64,000 nt of DNA, taken from positions 26,459,118-26,523,117 of the forward strand of contig OX442314.1 in the NCBI GenBank assembly GCA_949358305.1. Reading direction: 5' to 3'. This document shows, piece after piece, positions 12,780-27,805 of this stretch (its first letter is position 1; every line of letters begins with the position of its first letter). Under the pieces are notes generated by a model. The model worked only from the letters and a program-made list of their open reading frames with translations. It made no database searches and had not been told where the DNA came from. The translations under genes were made by a program, and so were the position numbers. This stretch comes from Strigamia acuminata (Eukaryota; Arthropoda; Chilopoda; Geophilomorpha; Linotaeniidae).

Positions 12780-12965
12780 GAAACAAAAATGGATATTTTT
12801 GGTCCACAAAATGGTTCTTTTTTGGCCGAAATGGAACAAAAATGGACATTTTTGGCCCAAAATGCAACAAAAATGGACATTTTTGGCCCAAAATGCAACA
12901 AAAATAGACATTTTTGACCCAAAATTGAACAAAAATGGACATTTTTGACCCAAAAATAAACCAAA
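12780..12965. repeat. 31 bp minisatellite
   Basis: About five to six copies of a unit of the form AATGGACATTTTTGGCCCAA + AATGCAACAAA. It lies between the PWP2 stop and the displaced WDR36 tail. If a rearrangement moved the tail, a breakpoint could be near here. Confidence 0.85.
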
Positions 12966-13012
12966 ATGACTTTTGTATGTAAAATAAATGAAATAATTGT
13001 CACTTAGTGCGA

Positions 13013-16000
13013 TTAATTCTCACATTGATCATCCTCTACTTCCCGAATCAGCTTTTCCAAGTCGGAAAACTCGTACAAAACACTGCACACATCCTCTAAC
13101 GAATCTTCTTCCATCTTGTCCATCTTTTCAGCCTTTTCCCTATTTTCCCGCCTCAATTTCCCTTCCTTCAAGATGTATTCTATCTTAAACTTACAGGTAT
13201 CGCACCTAAAACCAAACATCAATTCAAAACCAACACATAATTAAAAATTCCTCGACTTACACTTCCAGGTAAAACGAATATTTTTCGTTCAGAACTTTCT
13301 GCAGCAGAAGATTCGTGGGTCGCGTGCTCACCGCCTGCGACGACATCGAGGCGGTGTGAGCAACGAGCATCGACGAAATCCATTTAATACACAATCCCAA
13401 GTTTTGGCTCTTTTCCAAATACGACGCGAGGAATTTCAAAAACCGTTCCACGTATTTCACATCCAGAGACTGAGCATAGAACGGAACTAAAAACATACAA
13501 AATATAAACAAAAACTTTTCAATTCAATTTATATTTCTTCTTACTTTTATCCCCTGAAATTCTCTCGACAACTTCGACTATCAAATCCATTTCGTTTAAC
13601 CGCAAAGCGTGAGTAATTGCGGTCGAAAAATCCCCCGTTGTTATTTTGTCTCGAATAGTGGCCGGGGTGATGTCAATTTCGAGTTCGAATGGATTAAAAA
13701 CGTATGCGTCGTCCAGGGAATAGATCAAAAGTCCTTCGGTCGTCGTTGCCGCCCAACTGCGGCCTAAAAAACACGCAAAATTCGTTTAAAATATTTGAAA
13801 AAAAAAAAAATTAAATTTTCGTTTTTGTTAATATTCACCTGTCGGGGAGAATATTATACAGTTAACACGAACTTCCGGTTTAAATGTACGGGAAGCCATG
13901 TCCCCTTTCGTGGCGCCAGGAAGCGTTAGAGCCGCGGGTTCGTCGTCGTCCGCGTCGTCACGTTTCTCCACGAGATTTAAATTCCCAAATTCCGCCATTT
14001 TTTTCCTCCGGATGAAATCCTAAACGACATTTAAAGGATTTAAATAAAATTCTCGTCAATCGAATCATCAATTCCTCACGTCCATCCCATCGAACGAATG
14101 ATTTTGCGAAATCTCGAATTTTTTAATCAAAATTTTGTCCGCGCAGCTGTAAATGCAAACGTTCTTCGATTGACCGGCCGCTAGAATGACCCCTCCGTCC
14201 GCCGAATAACAAATCGTAGAAAAAGCTCTGCAAAAAAATAATAAAAATTTAACAAAACAGACAAATAATAAATAAATGAAATAAAAATTTCTTACTTTCC
14301 CTTGAGAACTTTTTTCGGCGTAATTAAATCGGTGTCTCGTCTTCCACTACTTAGATCGTTGCGTCCTTCTATACTTCCGGTTTGATCGAGCGTTGGGATT
14401 TCGAAGAAGGTTATTTGCGCATCCAACGACGCTACGGCCAATTCTTTGCCGTCGGGCCGATACGCAACGGCGAGCACTGCAAAGATATTAAATGAATTAT
14501 TTGAAATTTGATATAAAATTGTTAATAAATAATTTAATTGTACCGTCGGAAGTCATTGTGATAATTTCGCGGTTAGCTTTGTTCTCAAAGACATCCCAAA
14601 AGCGAACCGTTTTGTCCCAGGAACCGCTCGCCAGAACCGTTTGCGTCTGGCTGAACGCTAAACTGCTCACGGGACCCGAATGGCCGCTTAGAATCTGTCG
14701 TAAGTGAGGGAATTAGTTTTCTTAATTCAAAATTTATTTATTTTAAATAAATTACCTCCAACAAACGGCCATTTTTGACGGACCACACAAATATTTCAAA
14801 ACTGTCTTGCGCTCCTGCGCACACAAATTCGCCGCTGGAATCTATTGCGACGCACGAAAATTGCGTTATGTTTGATTCGTTCATAAACGTACGAAAATTA
14901 CGATATCTTAAATAAATAATTAATAAAAGTAAGTCAATTTTCATTAATTGTGTTTAAAATTGTATAATTTTGTGTAAAATTGTATATTTTTGTCTATAAT
15001 TTTATATTTTTGGTAAAATTGTATATTTTTTGTGCGTTTTCGACTACAAACTGCATTTTTAGCTTATAAAAAGCCTTTATGAGGTTATAAGCTGCATTTT
15101 CGTGATTAAAAACTGCATTTTCGTGATTAAAAACTGCATTTTCGTGATTAAAAACTGCATTTTCGTGATTAAAAACTGCATTTTCGTGATTAAAAACTGC
15201 ATTTTCGTGATTAAAAACTGCATTTTCGTGATTAAAAACTGCATTTTCGTGATTAAAAACTGCATTTTCGTGATTAAAAACTGCATTTTCGTGATTAAAA
15301 ACTGCATTTTCGTGATTAAAAACTGCATTTTCGTGATTAAAAACTGCATTTTCGTGATTAAAAACTGCATTTTCGTGATTAAAAACTGCATTTTCGTGAT
15401 TAAAAACTGCATTTTCGTGATTAAAAACTGCATTTTCGTGATTAAAAACTGCATTTTCGTGATTAAAAACTGCATTTTCTTGCTTAAAAACTGCATTTTC
15501 GAGCTTAAAAATAATCTTTCGAGGATAAAAGTTATATTTTTAAGCATAAAGTTGCATTTTCGTGCTTAAAACCGACTTTTTAAGACATAAAATATATTTT
15601 CTCCGTAAAATTAACATTCCATTTTCCGACCCAAACGTACACACCTTTCAAAGTCAAACGCGCGTACAGTTCCATCCAAAGAAGACGACACAAGAAACTT
15701 GCCACTTTTACTAAAAGCAATCCCCGTGATGCTCGCCGCGTGTTCCGAAAACGTTTTAAAACACAATCCCGATGTCGTATCCCACAATTTGACTTTGCTG
15801 TCGTCCCCGCCCGTCGCCAACCGCAGACCGTTGGGCGAATACGCCACACACCGCATGCAATTAACGTGTCCCTGTTGATTCATCACGTACGACTCGCTCT
15901 GCCACTCCCAAACAACTAGTTGACCCAGAGTGGGACAAGCCAACGCGATCCAATCGCCGCTATTATTAATACAAATACTCGAGATCATCAATTGATCTTC

Positions 16001-17997
16001 AATGCTAAAAAAAAAAATTAAAATTAAAAATTAATTTTCTTAAATGATAATCAAATTTCGCACCAGAACGCATAAAGTAATTTCACTTCCGGCATTTCGT
16101 GAAGGAAAAACGAGCCGTTTGAGAAGCCGCAAACGAGAATGTCCATCTTCTTGCTGTAATCGACGGCCGATAAATGAATATTCGCTCCTTGTTTACGGAC
16201 CAAATCGCCCAAATAATGGCGCGCTTTTCTCTTGTAATTCACGTTTTCTATTTCGAATTCTTTGCCGTTGTTCTGGCTCAACTGCTCCTTGGTTTTCATT
16301 ATCAATCCTTTGAAACCAGCGCTGCAAACCCACACGCACACTTGTCCGTTGCGACTGATGCTGTAGACCTGCAATTTAAAACAATGTTTTTCTAATGGTA
16401 AGGACTGAATTTGGTGATTCTACGTACGTCCATTGAGTTTTTCTTAAAGAAACAACCCTTGATCGAGTCGGTGTGGCCGGCGAGAGTGATGCAAAGTGGG
16501 AAATTGATAAATTTCTCGATGGAATAAACTCGCGAAGTCATGTTTTTCGATCCGACGGCTAAAAACCTGATTTTAATCAATGTTAATTAATAATCAATGG
16601 ATTTTTTCAATTTTAGATTTATTCGATTTACCTGGAGTCTGATGACCAATCGAGACTCACGGTGTCGTCGTAAAAGTCTTTGATGATTCTATCTATTGTG
16701 AAATGCCCGTGGATATTGGGCGCTTTAAATACGGTCACGAAACTGTCTTTGGTAACTGCGTAGTACCTACGGATGAAAATAAAATATTATGAAGGAATTT
16801 TATATATATTTATTAATTTCGCACCTTCCATCAGGACTGAATTGAATCGCGCGGATTTTCTTATTGAATCTGTGCGTGCCAACAACTGTACGACTTTCAA
16901 GATCGATAAACGATGCATCACCCTCTGAAAAAATAGTTAAAATACCTCATTTAAATTACTATTACAATTCAAATACAATTCAATGACTTTTTATAAACAC
17001 TGCATTTTTTGTACATTATGGCTTTAAAAATGTATTTGTTTGCTTAAAAAGTGCATTTTTTATATACTTTGGCTGTTAAAATGCATTTATACGCTTAAAA
17101 AACACATTTTTTGTACATTTTAGCTGTTAAAATGCATTTATACGCTTAAAAAACACATTTTTTGTACATTTTAGCTGTTAAAATGCATTTGTACGCTTAT
17201 AAAACACATTTTTTGTACATTTTAGCTGTTAAAATGCATTTATACGCTTAAAAAACACATTTTTTGTACATTTTAGCTGTTAAAATGCATTTGTACGCTT
17301 ATAAAACACATTTTTTGTACATTTTAGCTGTTAAAATGCATTTATACGCTTAAAAAACACATTTTTTGTACATTTTAGCTGTTGAAATGCATTTATACGC
17401 TTAAAAAACACATTTTTTGTACATTTTAGCTGTTAAAATGCATTTATACGCTTAAAAAACACATTTTTTGTACATTTTAGCTGTTAAAATGCATTTCTAC
17501 GCTTATAAAACACATTTTTTGTACATTTTAGCTGTTGAAATGCATTTATACGCTTAAAAAACACATTTTTTGTACAGTTTAGCTGTTATTATAATTTAAA
17601 GATTAATTTTTGTCTATAAATGCTCGATGTCCGTCAGAATATTTACCTTCATTCACTGCAATGAGATTAGTACCATGCGTATCCAATGCCAAACACGTTA
17701 GATTAAATCGTCCTTCGAAAGGCAATGTTTGCGACGTATTACTAACAAAAAAAAACAAATTAAATAAAAAAGACTTTTAATTTTTAACACACAAAATAAT
17801 AATTACTTCTTGAGATCAAATAACGTAATTCGGTTGCCAACAGGACTAATAACAACATTTCCATCATTACTGAAGATCACATTTCCTTTCCGGTACACCG
17901 ATCCCAACAGACTCGAAAACTAAAAAAAAAACCAACAAAAATTAACACTAAACATCAATTCTCAACTGAAATAACCAAAAACCTTAAAATTAAACAT
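13013..17997 (-). CDS. PWP2: PWP2/UTP1, WD40 subunit of the UTP-B complex
   Basis: Twin-propeller scaffold of the small-subunit processome, needed for 18S rRNA maturation. Sixteen exons (high to low): 17997-17983, 17919-17807, 17741-17647, 16924-16825, 16766-16632, 16566-16428, 16368-16064, 16004-15645, 14906-14756, 14694-14544, 14476-14296, 14227-14080, 14019-13839, 13763-13545, 13486-13261, 13205-13013. Together they give 903 residues, close to the family length. Diagnostic parts: FSSLLGSVYRKGN near the start, VISPVGNRITLFDLK, QLVVWEWQSESYV, GTVRAFD followed by RYRNFRTF, AGAQDSFEIFVWSV, GSWDKTVRFWD, and the C-terminal helical Pwp2 domain (NPFELEIDITPATIRD, then ALRLNE). Phases agree throughout. 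Introns 3 and 8 are filled by minisatellites. It shares a 140 bp divergent promoter region with HDAC3. Confidence 0.95.
15085..15500. repeat. 21 bp minisatellite in PWP2 intron 8
   Basis: About 19 nearly identical copies of GCATTTTCGTGATTAAAAAC + T. Homogeneity in the middle and decay at both edges point to recent expansion. Frames stay open on both strands only because 21 is divisible by three. Confidence 0.95.
17000..17590. repeat. 51 bp minisatellite in PWP2 intron 3
   Basis: About 11 copies of a 51-base unit that contains TTAAAATGCATTTATACGCT followed by AAAAAACACATTTTTTGTAC and a short ATTTTAGCTG part. It shares the TGCATTT core with repeats in other introns of this window. Confidence 0.92.
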
Positions 17998-18055
17998 ATT
18001 TCTTCCACGCTTTCAAAAGCGTGCTTTCAAGCATAAGTCTCCCGTTAACCTCTTC

Positions 18056-18075
18056 GCGCATGCGCACTGACGTCA
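18056..18075. promoter_or_regulatory. NRF1-like and CRE-like palindromes in PWP2/HDAC3 divergent promoter
   Basis: The start codons of PWP2 (17997, minus) and HDAC3 (18138, plus) are 140 bp apart. Between them lies the palindrome GCGCATGCGC (18056-18065), which fits an NRF1 site, and two bases further the palindrome TGACGTCA (18068-18075), a full cAMP-response element. Both motifs are common in bidirectional housekeeping promoters. Function is inferred from the motifs only. Confidence 0.55.
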
Positions 18076-18137
18076 ACAAGAACCATCCTCCGTGTAGCAA
18101 AAAAATCACAACGAAACCAGAGGCACCCAACAAAAAA

Positions 18138-21102
<2,965 letters not shown>

Positions 21103-21252
21103 AACTTTTTTTTAAAATTTTTTAATCCATTTTAATTATTTTAATTAATCCGGTGTAATGAACTTCATTTCTGTAAATACACGCTTTTTATATATCACAT
21201 AATCTCACTTTTTTTACACAATAAAATTAAAAAAAAAAAATAATAATTTTTT

Positions 21253-23326
21253 TCAATCGCTCCAATCATCGTTGGTCACATTCACACGTTTGCCGTCCCC
21301 ATTTTGAAGATAATCGCTGTACGACTCCGCCTGATCGTGATACGGAGTCCAGACCAAAATATTGTGGTCGTTGGCGCCGCTGTAGAGCTCGGGATTAAAC
21401 GGATGCACCACGCAGCAATTGACGCTGTTGAAGTGCCCCACGAGTTTGTTTATCAAGAGTCCATTGTGCGTTTCGTAGGCGCAAATTCGTCCTTGACAGG
21501 GCACGAACACGACGCCCGGGTGCGAATTCCTCGTCAAGTCGAATTTAATCGTCTTCCGACTCTCGTTTTCGATTTTTCCGAAGTTGACGGTCTCCTTGCG
21601 ACCCGTGGACAAGTTCCAGGCGAACAAATTGTTGTCGGTGCCGTAGGAGTAGAGGGAAAAGCCGTCGTGGCTGAACGCCAGGCCGTTGACGCGTCCGTTG
21701 TGCGCGCTGCACACTTTGCGCGACGCGCCGCTCTTGTTGTGCGGATCGAAGCGGTGCAGGACAGATTTCGGGGTGCGGATGTCCCAGAGCAGGAGCGAGT
21801 TGTCGCAGCTTCCGGACGCCAGCATGAATTCGTGGTTCGGGGACCATTTGACGCACATGACCATTCCTGAGTGGCCGCGCAGCTCGTGGGTGCTGCAGCC
21901 GGATTTTAAGTCGACTAAGGTGACGTGAGCGGTCGTGCGTGCGGCTGAAATTGGAAATTTTTGGGTCATTTTGTTTTAATTTTGTTTGTTTTTTGGTTTA
22001 CCGGCGATTAGGTTGTGCGAGGTGGCGATGGTGGATATGTGGTGTTGGTAAATGCGTTTGAGGAGTTTGAATTCGCCGACGGTTTTCAGGGTGTTTGTGT
22101 CCCAGATTTTTAAACTTCCGTCCAAATCACTCGAAGTGAACATGCCGGTGTCGATCGGCGACCATTGGACCGTCTCGACGCTAAATTTGTGGCCTTTTTT
22201 GTAATTTCTTCAAATAAAAACGAAAACGTTGTTATCGATAATGTAGAAATTAACCGTATTTTACCATGTGAATACATGCCCCGATTAAACGCCGCACTCC
22301 AATACAAGCAGTGACGTCTAATCAGTAAAATACGGTATTTAACTTGTGATAAATTAGTGTAAAAAACCATAAAATAGCGCAAAATACTGTACAAATCCGT
22401 GAATTACGATAAAATAGCCTAAAATACTGTGAAATACGATATAAAAAAATTAAATACATGAATTGTAAAATGCAATAAAATTAAGTAAACTATTGTAGAA
22501 GACAATAAAACAGCTTAGATTAATGTAAAACACTGAGAAATACGATAAAATAGCGTAAAATAATGTAAAATACTGTAAAATACAATAAAATAGCGTAAAA
22601 TAATGTAAAATACAATAAAATAGTGTAAAATACTGTGAAATACTGTAAAATACAATAAAATACTGTAAAATACAATAAAATACTGTAAAATACAATAAAA
22701 TAGCGTAAATTAACGTAAAAGACGATTTAAAAAAGGTAAAACACGAAAAATGCAATAAAATTGAGTAAAATATAAAATATTAAAAAAACAATAAATTTTA
22801 AAAACAATCTGATAAACACGGTAAAATACAGTAAAACACGGTAAAACACAGTAAAATACAGTAAAACACGGTAAAACACAGTAAAATACAGTAAAACACG
22901 GTAAAACACAGTAAAATACAGTAAAACACGGTAAAACACAGTAAAATACAGTAAAATAGGATATTTATACCAAAAAATATAAACTACCTATCTATTTTCG
23001 ATATTACTTGGCACGTATAGTCCGGTTTACCTCGTAGATTATCTGTATCGTGAATAACTACAGTTCCATCAGAACTCCCCGACAGCATACTAAAAAAAAA
23101 TTGTTTATCGTAAATGAATTAGAAAGTATTTATTTGGAATTTTGTTTACTTACTACCGGCCTTCAATCGACTCGATATCCAACGTGTTAACGCCTGCAGT
23201 GTGCGCTTGTTCCACGTCTACATACTTGCTCAACTCTATGGAATAACTTCTACGCGTACTTTCAGCATAAATTAATGCTGTCGGGTCTAACGTCCCATTT
23301 CTTATGTTATCTAAAAACCGCAGCAT
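21253..23326 (-). CDS. ERCC8: ERCC8/CSA, DDB1-CUL4 substrate receptor in transcription-coupled repair
   Basis: WD40 receptor of the CUL4-DDB1 ubiquitin ligase that acts on stalled RNA polymerase II. Four exons (high to low): 23326-23154, 23089-22988, 22207-22002, 21944-21253, giving 390 residues, about the family length. The start is set by family similarity: the reading frame continues upstream to another ATG, but MLRFL aligns with the family start. Typical parts: AESTRRSYSIELSK, GVNTLDIE, GRYMLSGSSDG (across the exon 1/2 junction), FSVETVQWSPIDTGMFTSS, FDKTLKVWD-like DGSLKIWDTNTL, AHNGRVNGLAFS, GTDNNLFAWN and ELYSGANDHNILVW. All exon phases agree. The 5' flank has a CCAAGATGGC motif on the coding strand (23352-23361). 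Intron 2 is made of simple repeats. Confidence 0.95.
22390..22960. repeat. GTAAAATAC-type simple repeats in ERCC8 intron 2
   Basis: Variable 10-20 base units built on GTAAAATACAATAAAATA, then at 22,816-22,955 a tighter 30-base array of ACGGTAAAACACAGTAAAAT + ACAGTAAAAC. Tyr- and Phe-rich frames on the minus strand are by-products. Confidence 0.9.
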
Positions 23327-23351
23327 CTTTTCACAACAACAAACCAGCAGC

Positions 23352-23361
23352 GGCCATCTTG
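23352..23361 (-). promoter_or_regulatory. YY1-like motif upstream of ERCC8 start
   Basis: CCAAGATGGC lies on the coding strand 26 bases before the ATG, followed by CGC. The motif matches the YY1 core often found just downstream of transcription starts of housekeeping genes. Only the motif is seen. Confidence 0.4.
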
Positions 23362-23399
23362 GATTTGTTTCGGAGCGCCATTTATTGACAAAAATTGAC

Positions 23400-24475
23400 A
23401 TCACCGAAGCTGATCGACTCGGGAATTATTATTGAATCGAATTATTATTGTGATTTGAAATTACTGTTTTTATTTTTTCAGGTTATAATTTTAATTTAAC
23501 GGTTCTTGCAAAATGAACATCAAGAATTAAAACCGGAAACTGGACCCATTACATCGTACACTCAAAACTGCCATTCAGGTTGCCTTGGTTACTAACAAAT
23601 GCAATTATTATTACTACAGAAAATCCACTTTTACATTTCCATTTTCATTCCAGCTGGAATTCAATGTTGGCAAATTTCCATCAGAAAAGTCTAACCAATC
23701 CACCACATTATTAATCCAATTAATGTTTTGAAATTGAAGAAAAATTAAAAATTAAAATTAAAAGATTTTCTTCTTCTTTTCTCTATGTGAGTAAAAATAT
23801 TGAACCAACAAAGCAAGGACAAGAATAAAGTGTATTTACAATCACTTTTTTTTGTATAATTTTTGTATTTTTTGCTTTTTTTTTTTGGTTTTTTTGTGTC
23901 CCCTCCATTTTAATTTATACAAAATTTTATTTTTGCACAACTTGCTAGGATTTTATTTTTAAATTTTTTAAATTTTTCAATTTTTTAGCTCCGATAAATT
24001 CATTTTTCACGTTTCCCCGCCCACTAATACAATATATCGAATTACAACAAAACAAATGGACATGACAAATTTAAAACTTGACCCTTTTTGCTTTTAATTT
24101 TAATTTAAAAAAAAAAAAATAAAATAGAAAAAAAAAATAGAGAAAAAAAAAATATTTTTAAAAAAAAAATATTTTTAAAAAAAAAATATTAAAATAATTT
24201 CTTGTGCAGCTTGGAACAAAATCAATCCTCTTTTTCATCTATAATAAATAAAAGATTTAAAAAAGAAAGAAAGATCCAAATAATTAAATTTTAAAATTTA
24301 AAATTTAAAAAATTTAAAATTTAAAAAATTTAAAATTTAAAAATTTAAAAATTTAGAAATTTAAAAATTTAGAAATTTAGAAATTTGAAATTTAAGAAAG
24401 TAAAAATAAAAAAATTAAAAATTGAAATGAAGATTGGCGTACGGAGAGCTTACATTAGTAAGCCCAGAACCAGGG
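23400..24475. other. AT-rich interval between ERCC8 and DCAF7
   Basis: No exon is supported. The interval should contain the ERCC8 promoter and the 3' UTR of DCAF7. From about 24,100 to 24,420 it is almost pure A/T with many AAATTTAAAA units. Confidence 0.6.
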
Positions 24476-27400
24476 TCACACGCGAAGAATTTCCAAGCAA
24501 TTATTATAACAAATAGCAATCCAATCTGGTTGTGTACACGCCCATTGGATTTGATTAATTTCTCCTTCAGCCGTATACGCAAGAATAGGATCCTCGATTG
24601 CACGGGGCATCTGTTGAATATCCCATATAAGTGCTTGGTGGTCATCCGCTACTTAAAAAAAAAATACAAAATCAATTTCTCATGTTGAAGGAGGCAGCTT
24701 GTTTACAGTTGTAAACAATTTTTTTTTAAAAATAATTCTATTTTTGTTTAAAAATAATTCTATTTTTGTTTAAAAAAAATCAATTTGCTTTTAAAAAATT
24801 AAATTTTTTCTTATAAAACTTAAATCATTTGCAATAAAAATAAAAAAAATTTCTTAAAATTCAATATTTACCGCGGCAACAGTGTACCGCGACACTAAAA
24901 TTCAATTTTTGTCACTAAAATTCAATTTTTGTCACTAAAATTCAATTTTTGTCACTAAAATTCAATTTTTGTCACTAAAATTCAATTTTTGTCACTAAAA
25001 TTCAATTTTTGTCACTAAAATTCAATTTTTGTCACTAAAATTCAATTTTTGTCACTAAAATTCAATTTTTGTCGCTAAAATTCAATTATTATCACTAAAA
25101 TTCAATTTTTGTCACTAAAATTCAATTTTTATCACTAAAATATAATTTTTATCACTAAAATATAATTTTTATCTTTAAAATTTAATTTTTCTAACTAAAA
25201 TTAATAAAAATTAATAAAAATAATTTAAAAAAATAAATTTTTCTTCTAAAAATTCCATTTTTTGAATGTTTACTTTAATGCCGGTCACTTCCAACTCACT
25301 TTCCCATTAAAAAACTCACAATTAATGCAATCTATCTATCAACTCACCTGCAGTACAGATATGACATGATGAATGTGGTGCCCATGCAATTCCATTAACG
25401 CACGCTCTGTGATTATTTAACCGAGCTACAGGTGTGCACGGTACTCTTACATCCAATATAATTACCTAAAAATAATTTGAATTCAAAAAAATAAAAAAAC
25501 AAAAACAAAAAATAAAATAAAAAAAATTACTTCGCATGCATCCATCGCCATTGTAGCTAGATAATTTGGGTCCTGTTTATTCCAAGCAAGTCGCAACAGA
25601 GGATGATGTTGTGGATCTTCGTAAATTATCGTCGAATGCTCCAAATGTCTCAAATCGAACATTCGAACTGAACCATCAGCACCTATTAAACTTCGGCTTT
25701 AATAATGGAATAATAATAATAACATGGCTGTTTCAAAGCGTACCAACACTTGCAAACATATCGCGCCCGCCACCTGCTCGACTGAACGCGATGTCGTAAA
25801 CTTCCTTATCGTGAGCTATCAGTTGTGTTTTTACGTGACCAGAAACTAAGTTAACTCTTCCGAGAACTTGACCCGTCTGCAAATCATAATTTGTTACACA
25901 ATATTGAAAAAAATTAAAAAATCTTGTTTTAGGCAAAAATTTTATATTTTTTTACCTACAAATTGTATTTTTTAAAGCCAAAAATTGCATATTTCACGTG
26001 AAAAATTCAATTTTTAGACAAAAAATGAATAATTAATGAATAATTAATGAATAATTAATTTTCTTGGAAAAAAATTGCATATTTTTAATTAAAAAGTTGA
26101 ATTTTTCCAAGTAAAACTAAATTAAATTGTAAAACTAATCAATTTCAACGCGTTTACCAACAAATTGCATTTTTTAAAGCCAAAAATTGCATATTTCACG
26201 TGAAAAATTCAATTTTTAGAATAAAAACTGCATTATTTTATGTCAATAATTAATTTCTTTAGAAAAAAATTGCACATTTTTAATTAAAAACTTGAATTTT
26301 TCAAAGTAAAACTAAATTAAATTGTAAAACCAATCAATTTGAACGCATAAAAAGCCTAAATTTACTTCTAGTCCCCAAATGGTACATGTTGTATCGATGC
26401 TCGAGGTTCCTAATAAATTCGGATCCACTTCATTCCAGTCAAAAGATGTTAAAGGTGCACAGAAATCAGAATTTTTATTCTACAAACAACCAAACGAAAC
26501 GATTAATTTCCCACAATTGATCCATTATTAAAAAAACAAACAAACCTAACAAACTTACATTGTTTAAAAGACATTCCAATCTTGTTTCCGGATCCCCAGA
26601 TCTCCATACACGCAGATAATCACCACTAGTGGCTAGTAGATCAGGATAAACGCCCTTCTACGAAGAACGCAAATCAAATTAAAATCTTAACGTTTCGAGC
26701 TGCGATTATTCCGCAATCATCAACATACACTGTCTGGAATCCACATAATTTTTGTCGTAGGATACGGGTGATCAAATGTACTTTTGGCTGTGAACTCTGA
26801 AGTGTCTTCATCCAAGGATACAATTTGAACCTGACGAAACGAAAGTTAGCTCATTGATTTTTGTTTAAAAATTACTCTTAATTTCATGTTTGCTAGGATT
26901 GCCAGGCATAAAAAGACAACTCAATAAAATTGATTAAAGTGCACACTTCTTTACAATTTTTTTTTCCTGCAAATTTGAGTTGTTTAATATTTACTACAAA
27001 CATTGCGTTTTTTTTTTAGAAAAATAAAAATTACCTTTTTTTAAACAAAAATTATATATTTTTATACGAAAATTGTAATATTTTAGACGCAAATTGTAAT
27101 TTTTTAGACATAAATTGTAATTTTTTAGACATAAATTGTAATTTTTTAGACAAAAATTGTAATGTTTTAGACGCAAATTGTAATTTTTTAGACAAAAATT
27201 ATTTTTTTTAATTATATTTTTATACGAAAATGTATCATGAAAAAGTTAATTTCGTATCATATAAATATATACTGTAATAAAAAAGATAATTTCGTTTAAT
27301 ATAAATATATAATAAAAAAAGTTAATGTCGCATAATATAAACATATAATAAAAAAAGATAATTTCGTATTTTAAAACCTAAATTGTATTCTTTAGACTAA

Positions 27401-27805
27401 AATTTCGTTTTTAGTACATTTTAACATCTAAATTGTATTTTTTAGACAAAAATTCAATTTATTTTAAACCAAAATTCAATTTTTGCCCAAAATTAAATTT
27501 TCTTTACACCAAAAATTATTTTTTTTTACTAATTAATATTATATCATTTCTTTATTTGGGCACCCTCACCCTTCCCCATGCAATCCTTCCATTTCACTGC
27601 CCCAAAGACCTCACCAAAAACCCCTAAAACCCGGCAATCCCAACACCACAATCCATACTTTGTTATTGTATTCTTCGACGAAACTTCCGAGGGCTAATCG
27701 AAACCTCTTGTCAGGCCTCACACTCCAATTCATGCTATAAACTGTCCAAGGTGCTTCATACTTGTAAATTTCTTTACGTTTTGTTGGAGCTCCATGAACA
27801 GCCAT
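24476..27805 (-). CDS. DCAF7: DCAF7/WDR68 WD40 adaptor
   Basis: Very conserved WD40 protein that binds DYRK1/HIPK kinases and DDB1-CUL4. Eight exons (high to low): 27805-27659, 26830-26729, 26657-26559, 26479-26366, 25876-25744, 25682-25531, 25465-25348, 24648-24476, giving 345 residues, as in relatives. Family-typical parts: [19 protein letters not shown] at the start, [63 protein letters not shown], and the C terminus [17 protein letters not shown]. All phases agree. Introns 1, 4 and 7 hold AT-rich repeats. It is divergent from LMBRD2, with start codons 0.94 kb apart. Confidence 0.96.
24897..25200. repeat. 21 bp minisatellite in DCAF7 intron 7
   Basis: About 14 copies of AATTCAATTTTTGTCACTAA + A, nearly perfect at the start and decaying toward the far end. 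Confidence 0.93.
25930..26350. repeat. duplicated AT-rich block in DCAF7 intron 4
   Basis: A block of about 190 bases containing AAATTGCATTTTTTAAAGCC occurs twice, at about 25,965 and 26,160, with some differences. It includes the ATTGCATTTTT core seen in other introns. Confidence 0.7.
27050..27200. repeat. 21 bp minisatellite in DCAF7 intron 1
   Basis: About six copies of AAATTGTAATTTTTTAGACA + T/A. Looser units of similar content continue to about 27,480. Confidence 0.85.

Noticed and set aside
15077-15569. Open frames of about 155 codons on both strands with a perfect seven-residue repeat
   Set aside because: They come from a 21 bp minisatellite in a PWP2 intron; any frame free of stops in one unit stays open across the array.
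22450-22939. Tyr/Phe-rich frames resembling membrane proteins
   Set aside because: Simple GTAAAATAC repeats within ERCC8 intron 2.
24897-25200. Regular 21 bp repeats considered as a CRISPR-like array
   Set aside because: Units abut without unique spacers, the genome is eukaryotic and no associated genes exist.
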